DNA of 64,000 bases from Gemmiger gallinarum (GTDB lineage Bacteria; Bacillota; Clostridia; Oscillospirales; Ruminococcaceae), in assembly GCF_014982805.1 (NCBI RefSeq), contig NZ_JADCKC010000003.1:558001-622000 (forward strand), given 5' to 3'. The notes under the pieces are model-generated. The model searched no databases. It was not told the origin of the DNA and was given only the letters and a program-made list of their open reading frames with translations. Numbering within the stretch: position 1 is the stretch's first letter; each line of letters opens with the position of its first letter. Position numbers and translations under genes: made by a program. Of the stretch, positions 32,520 through 41,709 are shown in pieces.

Positions 32520-34946
32520 ATGATGTTTGCTGCCGCGCTGGTGCTCACCGCCCTGGTGTGTCTCGGTTTTGCCGCGGTGCCCGACTGCTTGTTCCGGCGT
32601 AGGCTGGAGCGCCGGGACCTGGTCCCGGGTATCGCCGTTTTTGCCGCAGTCTGGCTGTGGGGTGTCTGTTTCTTTTCCCGGCCCGGGCTGACGGTGAACT
32701 TTGACGGGTTTCGTTTTATCATCTTCTGTGCTGCGGCAGGCTGGCTGTCCGCCTGCGTCTGCGGCTTTCGGCTGCTGCCCCGGATCCGGGGCAAACGCTA
32801 CCGTCCTTTCGTGCTGGCCCTTCTTTTGCTGTCCGCTCTGGGTGGGGAAGTTTTTGTCTGTAATGTCACCTATTTTTCCACCCACGGCTACCAGCCCTTC
32901 CAGCTGTTTGACTATCTGGTTTTGGCCGACGGCCAGACCCGCACGACAGCTGGCGTCACCCTGACCGGAGACACCCCCTCCCTCCATTTCGAAGGCATGA
33001 ACCAGCCCATCTACAATTTACAGCTGGACCGGGTGGACTACCTCAACCGGGACGGGGACTACGCCAACCCAGACCCCTGTCTGCAGTTCAATGTGTCGGC
33101 CGCCGATGACGCCAACACCACCGAATTTACCGGCGGCCGCTGGTGGTACGCCCCCGAGGCGCCCCGCACCCGCTGGCTGACGCTGGATTTCTCGGGCAGT
33201 CTCTCCTCCCTGACCCTGAATTGCTACAACTTTGACCAGAACGAGTGGGCCAGTTTTGACTGGACCATCCAGGGCATCACCGCCAACACGCCCCGGCCGC
33301 TGGATTTCTCCCTCCTTCGGTTTGCAGTGCTGTTTGCAGTGCTGTGCATCGGGTGGGCGCTGCGGCCGTCCGGCATGCTGTGGCGCACCCCCTATTTTGA
33401 TGCGCCCAAACGCTTCCGTCCCTGCGTAGCGGGGCTGATCCTCTGTTTCAGTGTACTGGCCTGTCTGTGTTCCTTTGCCATCCCACGGTTTTCCGGAATC
33501 GCCACGGAACAGTACAATGCCGCCAACTGGAACGGAACGGATCCTTTCAATTTCATGACCATCGATGAACAGGACGGTTCTCTTTTCGTACAGCAGGGTG
33601 AGCTGGCACACTCCCTTTTGAACGGACGCCTGGATCTGATGATCGACCCGCCCCAGACTCTGTTGGAGATGGAAAACCCCTATGACAACGGTTCACGCAA
33701 AGCTCAGGCACCCGACGCCCTGTGGGATGTGGCATTTTATGAGGGAAGATACTACGTTTACTTCGGCGTCGTTCCCACACTGTTGTTCCAGCTTCCCTTT
33801 GAGGCACTCACTGGCATCCGGAACCTGCCGCCCGTTTTCGGTGCGATCATCATGACCATTGCCATGACGTTCGCCTGTTTCGGCCTGATCAAACAGGCGG
33901 CCATGCGCTGGTTCCCCGGCATTTCTGCCGCCGCTTACCTGATTGCCTGTACCGTGCTGGCCTCCTGCGCACAGCTCCATTTTCTGCTGCTGCGCTGTAT
34001 GGTGTATGAATATGTTATTGTCTGCGGCGCCGCCTTTGTCATGCTGGCATTGTGGCAATGGATAGCTGCCGCCAACACCCCGGTGGAAAAACGCCAAACC
34101 ATGATCGTCCACCTGATGCTGGGCAGTTTGTGCATGGCTCTGGCAGCCGGATGCCGCCCCCAGATGGAAATTTTCGCTTTTCTGGCCCTGCCGATTTTCT
34201 GGAATCGCTACGTTACCCGGCGGCGGTTGTTTACTCGCAAGGGAGCAGCGGAATTTGCTCTGTTTGCCCTGCCCGTCATCCTTGTGGCTGCCGGCCTGAT
34301 GTGGTACAACTACGCCCGTTTCGGCTCGCTTTTCGACTTCGGAGCCAATTACAACCTGACCACAAACGACATGACCAAGCGCGGCTTCAATGCTTCCCGC
34401 ATCGGTCCTGCCCTGTTTGCCTGTCTGTTTGCCCCCAGCCCCATCTCGGCAACTTTCCCCTATGTGGGCAGTATCCTGGTTTGGACAAACTCGCTGGGGC
34501 AGACCATCACCGAATTGTGCTACGGCGGTGTGATAACCACTACCCCGTTTTTATGGATCTTCACCTGTCTGCCGCTTATGCGCCGTCGTCTTTCCAAACT
34601 GCGGCTGTGGAGCATTGTGGGCTGGTGTCTTTTCTGCGCGGCAGCTTTGGCCGCCTTGGATGCCGAAATGGCCGGCATCCTTTACCGCTATCTCATGGAC
34701 TACACCATGCCGCTGCTGTTTGCAGGTGTTCTGTGCTGGCTGGCTGGCGAGCAGGCACTGGGCGATCATTGCGGCGAGGCACTTGTTCCCCGGGTACAAA
34801 ACGTTTTCCGCGTTTCTATGAATTTGACCGCAGCGAGCAACCTGGTTTTTGCTTTCCTGCTGTTCTTTGCTGCCGAACCTTACCTGTACAAAAATACCCC
34901 TGGCTTGTTCAACAGCGTCAGCCGTCTGGTGCAGTTCTGGCTGTAA
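32520..34946 (+). CDS. Large polytopic membrane protein, copy 2 of the tandem pair
   Basis: An 808-residue paralog of the upstream gene, 37 bases away. The C-terminal two thirds are near-identical in long blocks (GSLCMALAAGCRPQMEIFAF, WYNYARFGS, GANYNLTTNDMTKRG). The N-terminal helices and the extracytoplasmic domain (about 120-260) have diverged. The second half uses more A/T at third positions than copy 1, suggesting different mutational history. Function unknown; GT-C-like glycosyl transfer is the best guess. It ends at a strong terminator. Confidence 0.75.
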   Translation: MMFAAALVLTALVCLGFAAVPDCLFRRRLERRDLVPGIAVFAAVWLWGVCFFSRPGLTVNFDGFRFIIFCAAAGWLSACVCGFRLLPRIRGKRYRPFVLALLLLSALGGEVFVCNVTYFSTHGYQPFQLFDYLVLADGQTRTTAGVTLTGDTPSLHFEGMNQPIYNLQLDRVDYLNRDGDYANPDPCLQFNVSAADDANTTEFTGGRWWYAPEAPRTRWLTLDFSGSLSSLTLNCYNFDQNEWASFDWTIQGITANTPRPLDFSLLRFAVLFAVLCIGWALRPSGMLWRTPYFDAPKRFRPCVAGLILCFSVLACLCSFAIPRFSGIATEQYNAANWNGTDPFNFMTIDEQDGSLFVQQGELAHSLLNGRLDLMIDPPQTLLEMENPYDNGSRKAQAPDALWDVAFYEGRYYVYFGVVPTLLFQLPFEALTGIRNLPPVFGAIIMTIAMTFACFGLIKQAAMRWFPGISAAAYLIACTVLASCAQLHFLLLRCMVYEYVIVCGAAFVMLALWQWIAAANTPVEKRQTMIVHLMLGSLCMALAAGCRPQMEIFAFLALPIFWNRYVTRRRLFTRKGAAEFALFALPVILVAAGLMWYNYARFGSLFDFGANYNLTTNDMTKRGFNASRIGPALFACLFAPSPISATFPYVGSILVWTNSLGQTITELCYGGVITTTPFLWIFTCLPLMRRRLSKLRLWSIVGWCLFCAAALAALDAEMAGILYRYLMDYTMPLLFAGVLCWLAGEQALGDHCGEALVPRVQNVFRVSMNLTAASNLVFAFLLFFAAEPYLYKNTPGLFNSVSRLVQFWL

Positions 34947-34959
34947 GTGCCCCCTGAGC

Positions 34960-35013
34960 CACACAAAAAACCGCCGCTCCTGCACTTTTGCAGAGAGCGG
35001 CGGTCTTTGTGTG
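34960..35013. terminator. Bidirectional terminator, membrane pair versus nrdG
   Basis: ACCGCCGCTC/GAGCGGCGGT stem, lengthened by CACAAA/TTTGTG outer bases, between convergent genes. Confidence 0.85.
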
Positions 35014-35026
35014 TATGAGTGAACTG

Positions 35027-35575
35027 TCACATTTTGTGGTCGGCAAAGATGGGGTCATCCTGCCACAGCACCACATGGCCCGCAGCACGGGTAGCGTTCA
35101 TATCGATGATGCGCTGGTTGGAGGAACCCCGGAACCGCAGGGAGATGTCGTACAGATCCTGCACAAAGGCGCCGTCCACCAGCACGTCGATGCAGGAGAG
35201 CATCTCGTCGGTGACTTCACACCGGGAGGCCGAGGGCTGCAGCAGCTCGGTCTCATAGACGTTGCCGGTGTAGCACCAGATGGTCTTGTGCGGGTACAGG
35301 ATCTTGACATCATGCAAAAAGCCGACCAGGGCGCGCTGGTTTTCCGGCTCAAAAGGCTCGCCGCCCAAAAGGGACAGCCCGCCGATGTAGTCCGGCTTGA
35401 GGCTGGCCAGGATCTCGTTGCGCACCGCCTTGTCAAAAGGCTTGCCGTAGTCGAAATCCCATGCCACCTTGTTGAAGCAGTTCTCACAGTGGCGGCGGCA
35501 GCCCGAGACAAACAGGCTGGTGCGCACGCCGGTGCCGTTGGCGATATCGCAGTATTTGATGTTGGCGTAATTCAA
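35027..35575 (-). CDS. nrdG: Anaerobic ribonucleotide reductase activating enzyme
   Basis: A 182-residue radical SAM activase that installs the glycyl radical on NrdD. The 4Fe-4S motif is C26-x3-C30-x2-C33 (GCRRHCENC), with GGEPF as the SAM-binding follow-up. The start is TTG at 35573-35575: AAGGGG lies eight bases before it and no nearby ATG fits. It is transcribed from its own promoter, divergently from nrdD, rather than in the common nrdD-nrdG order. Confidence 0.93.
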   Translation of the reverse strand: MNYANIKYCDIANGTGVRTSLFVSGCRRHCENCFNKVAWDFDYGKPFDKAVRNEILASLKPDYIGGLSLLGGEPFEPENQRALVGFLHDVKILYPHKTIWCYTGNVYETELLQPSASRCEVTDEMLSCIDVLVDGAFVQDLYDISLRFRGSSNQRIIDMNATRAAGHVVLWQDDPIFADHKM

Positions 35576-35679
35576 TGCCGTATCCCCTTTTTCTCCAATC
35601 TATCTGGCCACTATATCTGGTTTTGCAGGCGGCGCAGGAACAAGATGCTGTGGCCGTCCGCATGGTTTGCACAATTGGC

Positions 35680-35708
35680 AGTATAGCAGACGCCCCGCCT
35701 TTGCGCAA
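35680..35708 (-). promoter_or_regulatory. Promoter of nrdG
   Basis: Minus strand TTGCGC, 17-base spacer, TATACT; leader about 95 bases. Confidence 0.62.
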
Positions 35709-35836
35709 GACGCCTTGCTGCGGTTCAGCGGATTTTATATCGGTATATCGTTATTTTGTTGTTTTCACTCAAATCGGCCAAAATTTAGGCTGTATTTTTG
35801 GCAGGGTTCATTTTCATCGTTCGGACGTGAATTGAT

Positions 35837-35882
35837 TGCCTATTTAGGCATTTTAATCCGTCATTACACAATATGTTGTGGT
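35837..35882 (+). promoter_or_regulatory. NrdR-type box and a second dyad upstream of nrdD
   Basis: CACAA-TATG-TTGTG inside 35866-35882 resembles the NrdR consensus ACACWATATATWGTGT. It sits just before the nrdD -35. About 30 bases upstream, TGCCTA-TT-TAGGCA (35837-35850) is another perfect dyad that does not match the consensus. NrdR usually uses a pair of boxes three helical turns apart, and the spacing fits. The DNA between here and the nrdG promoter (35709-35836) is AT-rich with no gene. Confidence 0.6.
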
Positions 35883-35890
35883 ATGCGCTA

Positions 35891-35919
35891 TTGACTTTCC
35901 CCATCCCCCGCGGTAAGAT
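35891..35919 (+). promoter_or_regulatory. Promoter of nrdD
   Basis: TTGACT, 17-base spacer, TAAGAT. Confidence 0.65.
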
Positions 35920-35951
35920 AAATGTGCTCGCTTAAAAAATAGACCGTCGTT

Positions 35952-36018
35952 CTGTATCCACAAGATACAGTTTCGCCATGCGATAGATCGATATGAGACC
36001 GCGGAGGGGTATCCGCGG
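35952..36018 (+). promoter_or_regulatory. Two hairpins in the nrdD leader
   Basis: CTGTATC-CACAA-GATACAG (35952-35970) and CCGCGGA-GGGGTA-TCCGCGG (35999-36018), both with perfect seven-base stems. They lie between the transcript start and the ribosome site at 36029-36034. Confidence 0.45.
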
Positions 36019-36040
36019 AGAGACAAACAGGAGGAAACCC

Positions 36041-38263
36041 ATGAAGATCATCAAGCGCAACGGCAGCGAGGCCGTGTTTGACATTTCCAAGATCATTGCC
36101 GCCGTGACCAAGGCAAACAATGTTGTGGACGAGGGCGCGCGCCTGACCCAGGCGCAGATCCTCTCCATCGCCGATACCGTCCAGAAGACCTGCGAGTCCC
36201 GCAGCCATGCCATGGGCGTGGAGGAGATTCAGGACCTGGTGGAGGACGGCATCATGTCCGCCGGTGCCTATGAGGTTGCCCGCCATTATATCACCTACCG
36301 CTATGTGCAGGGCCTGCGCCGCACCCACAACACCACCGACGACCGCATCCTCAGCCTCATTGAGTGCAACAACGAGGAAGTCAAGCAGGAAAACTCCAAC
36401 AAGAACCCCACCGTCAACTCGGTCCAGCGCGACTATATGGCGGGCGAGGTCTCCAAGGACCTGACCATGCGCATGCTGCTGCCTGCCGACATCGTCAAGG
36501 CCCACGAGGAAGGTATCATCCACTTCCATGATGCCGACTACTTTGCTCAGCACATGCACAACTGCGACCTGGTCAATCTGGACGACATGCTGCAGAACGG
36601 CACCGTCATTTCCGGCACCCTCATTGAGAAGCCCCATTCCTTCTCCACCGCCTGCAACATCGCCACCCAGATCATCGCCCAGGTGGCATCCAGCCAGTAC
36701 GGCGGCCAGAGCATCAGCCTGACCCATCTGGCGCCTTTTGTGGACATCAGCCGCAAGAAGATCCGCAAGGATGTGGAGAAGGAGCTCAGCGAGCTCAACG
36801 TCAGCCCCAGCGAGGAGAAGGTCTCCCAGATCGTGGAGGACCGTCTGCGTGAGGAGATCAAGCGCGGCGTCCAGACCATCCAGTACCAGGTGGTCACCCT
36901 CATGACCACCAACGGCCAGGCTCCCTTCATCACGGTGTTCATGTATCTGGGCGAGGCCGGCGACAACCAGCGCCTCAAGTCCGACCTGGCCATCATCATT
37001 GAGGAGATGCTCCGCCAGCGCTACCAGGGCGTCAAGAACGAGGCCGGCGTCTGGATCACCCCCGCCTTCCCCAAGCTGATCTACGTGCTGGAAGAGGACA
37101 ACATCCGGGAAGGCACCCCCTACTTCTACCTGACCAAGCTGGCCGCCAAGTGCACTGCCAAGCGCATGGTGCCCGACTACATCAGCGAGAAGAAGATGAA
37201 GGAATACAAGCTGTCCAAGGGCGAGACCGAAGGCCACGGCGATGTCTACACCTGCATGGGCTGCCGCAGCTTCCTGACCCCCGACCGCTCCGGCAACGGC
37301 TGGGACAACGTGGCCAATGCCCAGAACTACGACGGCAAGCCCAAGTACTACGGCCGCTTCAACCAGGGCGTGGTCACCATCAACCTGGTGGACGTTGCCC
37401 TGTCCTCTCACGGCGACTTCGACGCCTTCTGGAAGATCTTCGACGAGCGGCTGGAGCTCTGCCACAAGGCCCTCATGTGCCGTCACAACCGCCTCAAGGG
37501 CACTCTGTCCGATGCGGCGCCCATCCTGTGGCAGTACGGCGCTCTGGCCCGCCTGAAGAAGGGCGAGACCATCGACAAGCTGCTGTACGGCGGTTACTCC
37601 ACCATCAGCCTGGGCTACGCAGGCCTGTACGAGTGCTGCAAGTATATGACCGGCAAGAGCCACACCGACCCCGCAGCCAAGCCCTTTGCCCTGCAGGTCA
37701 TGCAGCACATGAACGACGCCTGCGCCAAGTGGAAGGCCGACTCCAACATTGATTTCAGCCTCTACGGCACCCCGCTGGAGTCCACCACCTACAAGTTTGC
37801 CAAGTGCCTGCAGAAGCGCTTCGGCATTGTGCCCGGCATCACCGACCGCAACTATATCACCAACTCCTACCACGTCCACGTGTCCGAGCAGATCGACGCC
37901 TTCACCAAGCTGAAGTTCGAGAGCGATTTCCAGAAGCTCAGCCCGGGCGGCGCCATCAGCTACGTGGAAGTGCCCAACATGCAGGATAATCTGGAGGCTG
38001 TCATCCAGGTCATGCAGTTCATCTACGACAACATCATGTACGCCGAGCTCAACACCAAGAGCGACTACTGCCAGTGCTGCGGCTACGACGGCGAGATCAG
38101 CATCGTGGAGGACGACGGCAAGCTGGTCTGGGAGTGCCCCAAGTGCGGCAACCGTGACCAGAGCAAGCTGAACGTTGCCCGCCGGACCTGCGGCTACATC
38201 GGCACCCAGTTCTGGAACCAGGGCCGTACCGCCGAGATCAAGGACCGCGTGCTGCATCTGTAA
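36041..38263 (+). CDS. nrdD: Anaerobic ribonucleoside-triphosphate reductase
   Basis: A 740-residue class III reductase making dNTPs without oxygen. The N-terminal ATP-cone (MKIIKRNGSEAVFD through about residue 90) senses dATP/ATP. The core includes HFHDADYFAQHMHNCDLVNL. Near the end are a four-cysteine zinc site (CQCCGY and CPKCGN) and the glycyl radical loop RRTCGYIGTQFWNQGR with G718. AGGAGG precedes the ATG at 36041. The presence of nrdD/nrdG fits an obligate anaerobe. NrdR is the probable regulator. Confidence 0.97.
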   Translation: MKIIKRNGSEAVFDISKIIAAVTKANNVVDEGARLTQAQILSIADTVQKTCESRSHAMGVEEIQDLVEDGIMSAGAYEVARHYITYRYVQGLRRTHNTTDDRILSLIECNNEEVKQENSNKNPTVNSVQRDYMAGEVSKDLTMRMLLPADIVKAHEEGIIHFHDADYFAQHMHNCDLVNLDDMLQNGTVISGTLIEKPHSFSTACNIATQIIAQVASSQYGGQSISLTHLAPFVDISRKKIRKDVEKELSELNVSPSEEKVSQIVEDRLREEIKRGVQTIQYQVVTLMTTNGQAPFITVFMYLGEAGDNQRLKSDLAIIIEEMLRQRYQGVKNEAGVWITPAFPKLIYVLEEDNIREGTPYFYLTKLAAKCTAKRMVPDYISEKKMKEYKLSKGETEGHGDVYTCMGCRSFLTPDRSGNGWDNVANAQNYDGKPKYYGRFNQGVVTINLVDVALSSHGDFDAFWKIFDERLELCHKALMCRHNRLKGTLSDAAPILWQYGALARLKKGETIDKLLYGGYSTISLGYAGLYECCKYMTGKSHTDPAAKPFALQVMQHMNDACAKWKADSNIDFSLYGTPLESTTYKFAKCLQKRFGIVPGITDRNYITNSYHVHVSEQIDAFTKLKFESDFQKLSPGGAISYVEVPNMQDNLEAVIQVMQFIYDNIMYAELNTKSDYCQCCGYDGEISIVEDDGKLVWECPKCGNRDQSKLNVARRTCGYIGTQFWNQGRTAEIKDRVLHL

Positions 38264-38278
38264 TCCATCATAAACAGC

Positions 38279-38315
38279 AAAAAAGGAGAGGCCCCCGCGG
38301 GGTCCTCTCCTTTTT
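38279..38315 (+). terminator. Terminator of nrdD
   Basis: AAAAAGGAGAGG...CCTCTCCTTTTT hairpin with an inner CCCC/GGGG stem; the symmetric A and T ends also suit the convergent lipoprotein gene. Confidence 0.85.
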
Positions 38316-38350
38316 GTATTTGCTTGTATCTGCCTTTGGCGGAACAGCGA

Positions 38351-40333
38351 TCAGAAGATCGCCTTGCCGTCCCGGATCTGGAACATGCCCAGAACCGGCT
38401 CGGTGCCGTCATAGGCAAAGGTGCAGCCCAACAGATCATCGGTGTAGGTGATATCGGCGATGTCCTGGGGGATGTCGATGCTGCCGGTATTGGTGCAGTC
38501 CTGTACCTTGACGCTCTCCTCGGTGCAGGCCACAATGCCTGCGATGACGCCCTGGGGATAGTTCCTGCCGTCGTCGGGACGGTCGATGGGGCCGTCGCAG
38601 AGCAGCTGGACGGTACCGGTATTGCTGCAGCCGGTCACTGTTGTGCTGCCGCCGTCAAAGGGCAGGTAACCGGCAATGCCGCCGGCATAGACAATGGGCA
38701 TCAGACCGGTGACGGTACCGGTGTTCTCACAGCCATCCAGACGGACGGTGTTGCCGGACACGCTGGTGCCCAGAACCCCCATCTCCCGGCTGAGAATTCC
38801 GGCAGCGCCGTAGTTGCCGCCGTTGACCTGTCCGCTGTTGCGGCAGTTCTGGATGAGAACATCTGTGCCGGTGACGTCATTCTGCACAAACAGATTGCTT
38901 ATCACACCGCCGGCGCAGTAGCCCGTGGAGCTGACACTGCCGGTGTTCTCGCAGCCGGTGATCTGTACCGTGGAAGCGTTGCGAAGATTCAGGGCACCGA
39001 AGATGCCCGCAGCGCCGTCGGTGCTGGTGACGGTGCCCTCGTTGCGGCAGCCAGTGACGGTCAGGCTGGTGCCCGCATCATAAAGGTTCACCTCGGCAGC
39101 AATGCCGCCCTGACTGCCCTCGCCCTGGACTGTGCCCTCGTTGACGCAGTTTTCCACCAGCACGGTGCCCGCCGTGCCGGTGCTCTGGTCCTGATGCACC
39201 GACAGGCTGGCGGCGATACCGCCGGCCTTTACATTGCCCTTGTTCACACAGCCGCGGAGGGTAATACCATCGTGGAACGACGCCAGATTGCTGACAATAC
39301 CGGCACCGTTCAGGTCCATCTCGTTGACGCAGTCCTCCAGCAGCAGATCGCCCTCCGTATTGTCCATCAGTTCGCCTGCCACGCCGCCCAGCGCCAGCAC
39401 CGGCTCCTGAGTAAATTCAAAACTTCCTTTTGCGGTGCACTGGGCAATGGTTCCGCCGCTGCCTTCGGACACAATGCCGCCTGCATAATAGATTTTGCCT
39501 TCGGTGCGGATGCTGCCGTCAAAGGTACAGCCCCGCAGCTCACCGCCCGAAAGCTCGCCGGCCACACCGCCGATGCCGGTTGCCGCCTGAGCCACGATGT
39601 CCACGCCGCTGGTGCAGTTTTCCACCCGGCTGCCACTGTTGACGTTGGCTACAATGCCGCCCACCGGATGCAGTTCTGCCGGGGTCAGGAAACGATAAAG
39701 GGAGTCGGTGACGGTGACATTTTCCACCACGCCGTCCACAAGGCCGAACAGACCGTAATAAGGCTGCTGACTTGCCTCGGTGTTGTAATAGGCAGAAACA
39801 ATGTACAGGCCGCGGATGGTGTGTCCCTGACCGTCAAAATGACCTTCGAAGCTTGCCAGCTGGGTTGCCTGGGAGGTATCGGTCAGTGTGTAGTCATACC
39901 GCACACCCACGGGAATCCACAGATATTCCGGCGCCTGCTCGGTCCAGGTATCGAAGTCGGTCAGGTCATTCATGTCGATATCGGCGGTCAGCACATAGCT
40001 GGCAGCCGCAGCGGCTTTGACCTCCTCCCCGTTTTCCCCGAACTGGTCCTGATTGACCAGTTCGGCCAGCCGGGCCAGCTGATCGGCAGTGGCGATCTGA
40101 TAGGGGTCCTCCTCGGTTCCGGTGCCGCCGGCAAAACTGTCTGCCGCCGGATGGGGCTGGGCCTGCAGTTCCTCAGGGATCTGGGTGTCGATGGTCATTT
40201 CCCATGCATCCTCAGCGCTGGCCTTGATCTCTTCATCCGTTTTGGGAACGGGAATGTTGATCCGCCGGTTTCCTCCGCATGCTGTCAGCACCAGGGATGC
40301 CGCTGCCAGCAGGGCAAGAATCTTTCGTTTCAT
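38351..40333 (-). CDS. Large lipoprotein with GLUG-type repeats
   Basis: A 660-residue surface lipoprotein. The lipobox LTAC puts the lipidated Cys at residue 19. After a linker comes GTGTEEDPYQIATADQLARLAELVN and FEGHFDGQGHTIRGLYI, the usual entry to GLUG domains. Then come about a dozen repeats of the form GGIAG/xxGGV...xxVxNCxNxGxVxG, predicting an elongated right-handed beta-solenoid. Cysteines recur once per repeat. The family is associated with adhesion and surface display in gut bacteria; the ligand is unknown. AAGGAGG precedes the ATG. Confidence 0.85.
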   Translation of the reverse strand: MKRKILALLAAASLVLTACGGNRRINIPVPKTDEEIKASAEDAWEMTIDTQIPEELQAQPHPAADSFAGGTGTEEDPYQIATADQLARLAELVNQDQFGENGEEVKAAAAASYVLTADIDMNDLTDFDTWTEQAPEYLWIPVGVRYDYTLTDTSQATQLASFEGHFDGQGHTIRGLYIVSAYYNTEASQQPYYGLFGLVDGVVENVTVTDSLYRFLTPAELHPVGGIVANVNSGSRVENCTSGVDIVAQAATGIGGVAGELSGGELRGCTFDGSIRTEGKIYYAGGIVSEGSGGTIAQCTAKGSFEFTQEPVLALGGVAGELMDNTEGDLLLEDCVNEMDLNGAGIVSNLASFHDGITLRGCVNKGNVKAGGIAASLSVHQDQSTGTAGTVLVENCVNEGTVQGEGSQGGIAAEVNLYDAGTSLTVTGCRNEGTVTSTDGAAGIFGALNLRNASTVQITGCENTGSVSSTGYCAGGVISNLFVQNDVTGTDVLIQNCRNSGQVNGGNYGAAGILSREMGVLGTSVSGNTVRLDGCENTGTVTGLMPIVYAGGIAGYLPFDGGSTTVTGCSNTGTVQLLCDGPIDRPDDGRNYPQGVIAGIVACTEESVKVQDCTNTGSIDIPQDIADITYTDDLLGCTFAYDGTEPVLGMFQIRDGKAIF

Positions 40334-40445
40334 GCTGTTTCCTCCTTTTTGTCCGGGATCTTCTTCCACTATAGCATTGCCTTCCGGCTGGAGACAGGTA
40401 TTTGACAAAACTGGCAGGAAAATCCACAAAATTGACTGCGCCAAC

Positions 40446-40477
40446 CAAAAAAGCCCGCCTCCGGTGGGGAGGCGGGC
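40446..40477 (-). terminator. Terminator closing the eight-gene cluster 40510-47445
   Basis: GCCCGCCTCC/GGAGGCGGGC hairpin followed on the minus strand by TTTTTT. Confidence 0.9.
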
Positions 40478-40509
40478 CGCTGACATGTCATATGGGAATG
40501 GAACCGATA

Positions 40510-41022
40510 TCAGATCATCTCGATCTGACACAGCTTCATGGCATCCAGGGCGGTCTGGTGGCTCTGGGGGGTGACGCAGGCACAGCAGGAGGCCGCCACC
40601 CGGATGGGCGTTTCAGGCAGAGCCGCCTTGACCAGCAGGACGTTGCTGATGACGCAGATGCCGGTGCAGACGCCACAGAAAGTGATGCTGTCCGGCTTTT
40701 CCGTGGCCAGATAGTGGGCCAGTCGGGTGGAGCCGAAGGTGGGCTTGTCAAAGATGGGGGCATTCGCCGCCAGGTCCTGCAGTTCATCCACGATCTGCCA
40801 GCCTCTGGTGCCCTGGATGCAGTGGGGCACCGGCAGGTTGCGGCCCTCCTGAGTGTGGAGGTAGTCGGAAGTGTGGGTATCCCGGGTAAAGACCACAGGG
40901 CCTTGCCAGCTGTGGGCCAGCTCCGACAGCGCGGGCAGCATGGCCTGAGCCTCAGCGGTGCCCAGCGCATCGGTCACAAAATCGTTTTGCATGTCGATGA
41001 CGACCAGCAGATCCTTGGACAT
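40510..41022 (-). CDS. Isochorismatase-like cysteine hydrolase (nicotinamidase-type)
   Basis: A 170-residue hydrolase. The catalytic triad can be placed at D10 (VVIDMQNDF), K93 (FDKPTFGST) and C123 (VCTGICVISN). D48-T-H50 and H56 fit the nicotinamidase metal site. Nicotinamide or a related amide is the likely substrate. It ends the leftward cluster, 24 bases after the zinc-ribbon membrane gene, and may simply be carried along on that transcript. Confidence 0.85.
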   Translation of the reverse strand: MSKDLLVVIDMQNDFVTDALGTAEAQAMLPALSELAHSWQGPVVFTRDTHTSDYLHTQEGRNLPVPHCIQGTRGWQIVDELQDLAANAPIFDKPTFGSTRLAHYLATEKPDSITFCGVCTGICVISNVLLVKAALPETPIRVAASCCACVTPQSHQTALDAMKLCQIEMI

Positions 41023-41046
41023 TTCAGCTTCCTCCTTGATGGCAAT

Positions 41047-41709
41047 TCACAGATGCAGGCGTTTTTGCAGTTCGGCCCAGAGGTCCCGGGCCTTGAAAAT
41101 GGCCAGCCCCAGAAAGGTGATGATGCTGACGATCAGGCAGATCACCCACAGGCCGGGGGCCTGGTTGGGGGTGAGCAGAAAGACAATATAGGGTACCACC
41201 CCGATGATGATGTTGAGCAGCAGATAAACCAGGCTGTTCTCGGTAAAGCGGCGGTTGACAAAGGCAAAGATAAAGTTGAGCACCAGCGCCACGGTACACA
41301 GCACCGGGATGACCAGGTCAATGCTGAAGCGGTTCCACCCGGTGACCCAGTCGCAGAGCAGCAGCACCGCCGACACAAGGATCAGCGTCTGGAACAGCAG
41401 TTTTGGAGCATTGCGGCGGCGTTTCATCAGGGCGCGGAGCAGGATCAGGGTGCCCACCACGCCGATGAGCACCGGCAGGCTCCAGTGGAGTTCCCCGTCC
41501 ACCACCAGAAAATCCACCGACATGCAGATGACCACCGCTGTCAGCAGCAGAAAAGCTATGACCTTGTATGCCAGGGAATAGCGGCGCTGTTCCGGCACCA
41601 CATGGGGATAGCGGGCGGGTTCTCCCTCCCCCAAAAGCTGGCTCTGGCACAGGGGGCAGTACTCGGGGGAGCCGCCTACACGGATTTTGCAGTTGGGGCA
41701 AGTTTTCAT
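41047..41709 (-). CDS. Zinc-ribbon membrane protein (DUF6320-like)
   Basis: A 220-residue protein. The N-terminal zinc ribbon has CPNC and CPLC pairs (residues 4-7 and 18-21). A linker RYPHVVPEQRRYSLAYK is followed by six predicted helices with short charged turns. This resembles the DUF6320 family as I remember it. Its ATG overlaps the acyltransferase stop (ATGA), so the two are translated together, and membrane partnership with that enzyme is likely but unproven. Confidence 0.8.
   Translation of the reverse strand: MKTCPNCKIRVGGSPEYCPLCQSQLLGEGEPARYPHVVPEQRRYSLAYKVIAFLLLTAVVICMSVDFLVVDGELHWSLPVLIGVVGTLILLRALMKRRRNAPKLLFQTLILVSAVLLLCDWVTGWNRFSIDLVIPVLCTVALVLNFIFAFVNRRFTENSLVYLLLNIIIGVVPYIVFLLTPNQAPGLWVICLIVSIITFLGLAIFKARDLWAELQKRLHL

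Noticed and set aside
30002-32794. 930-residue frame antisense to the 808-residue membrane proteins
   Set aside because: Low-complexity Gln/Gly-rich shadow; the plus strand carries a paired, conserved gene with promoter and ribosome site.
35888-38257. 789-residue frame antisense to nrdD
   Set aside because: Val/Gly/Leu-rich shadow of a strongly codon-biased gene; no independent signals.
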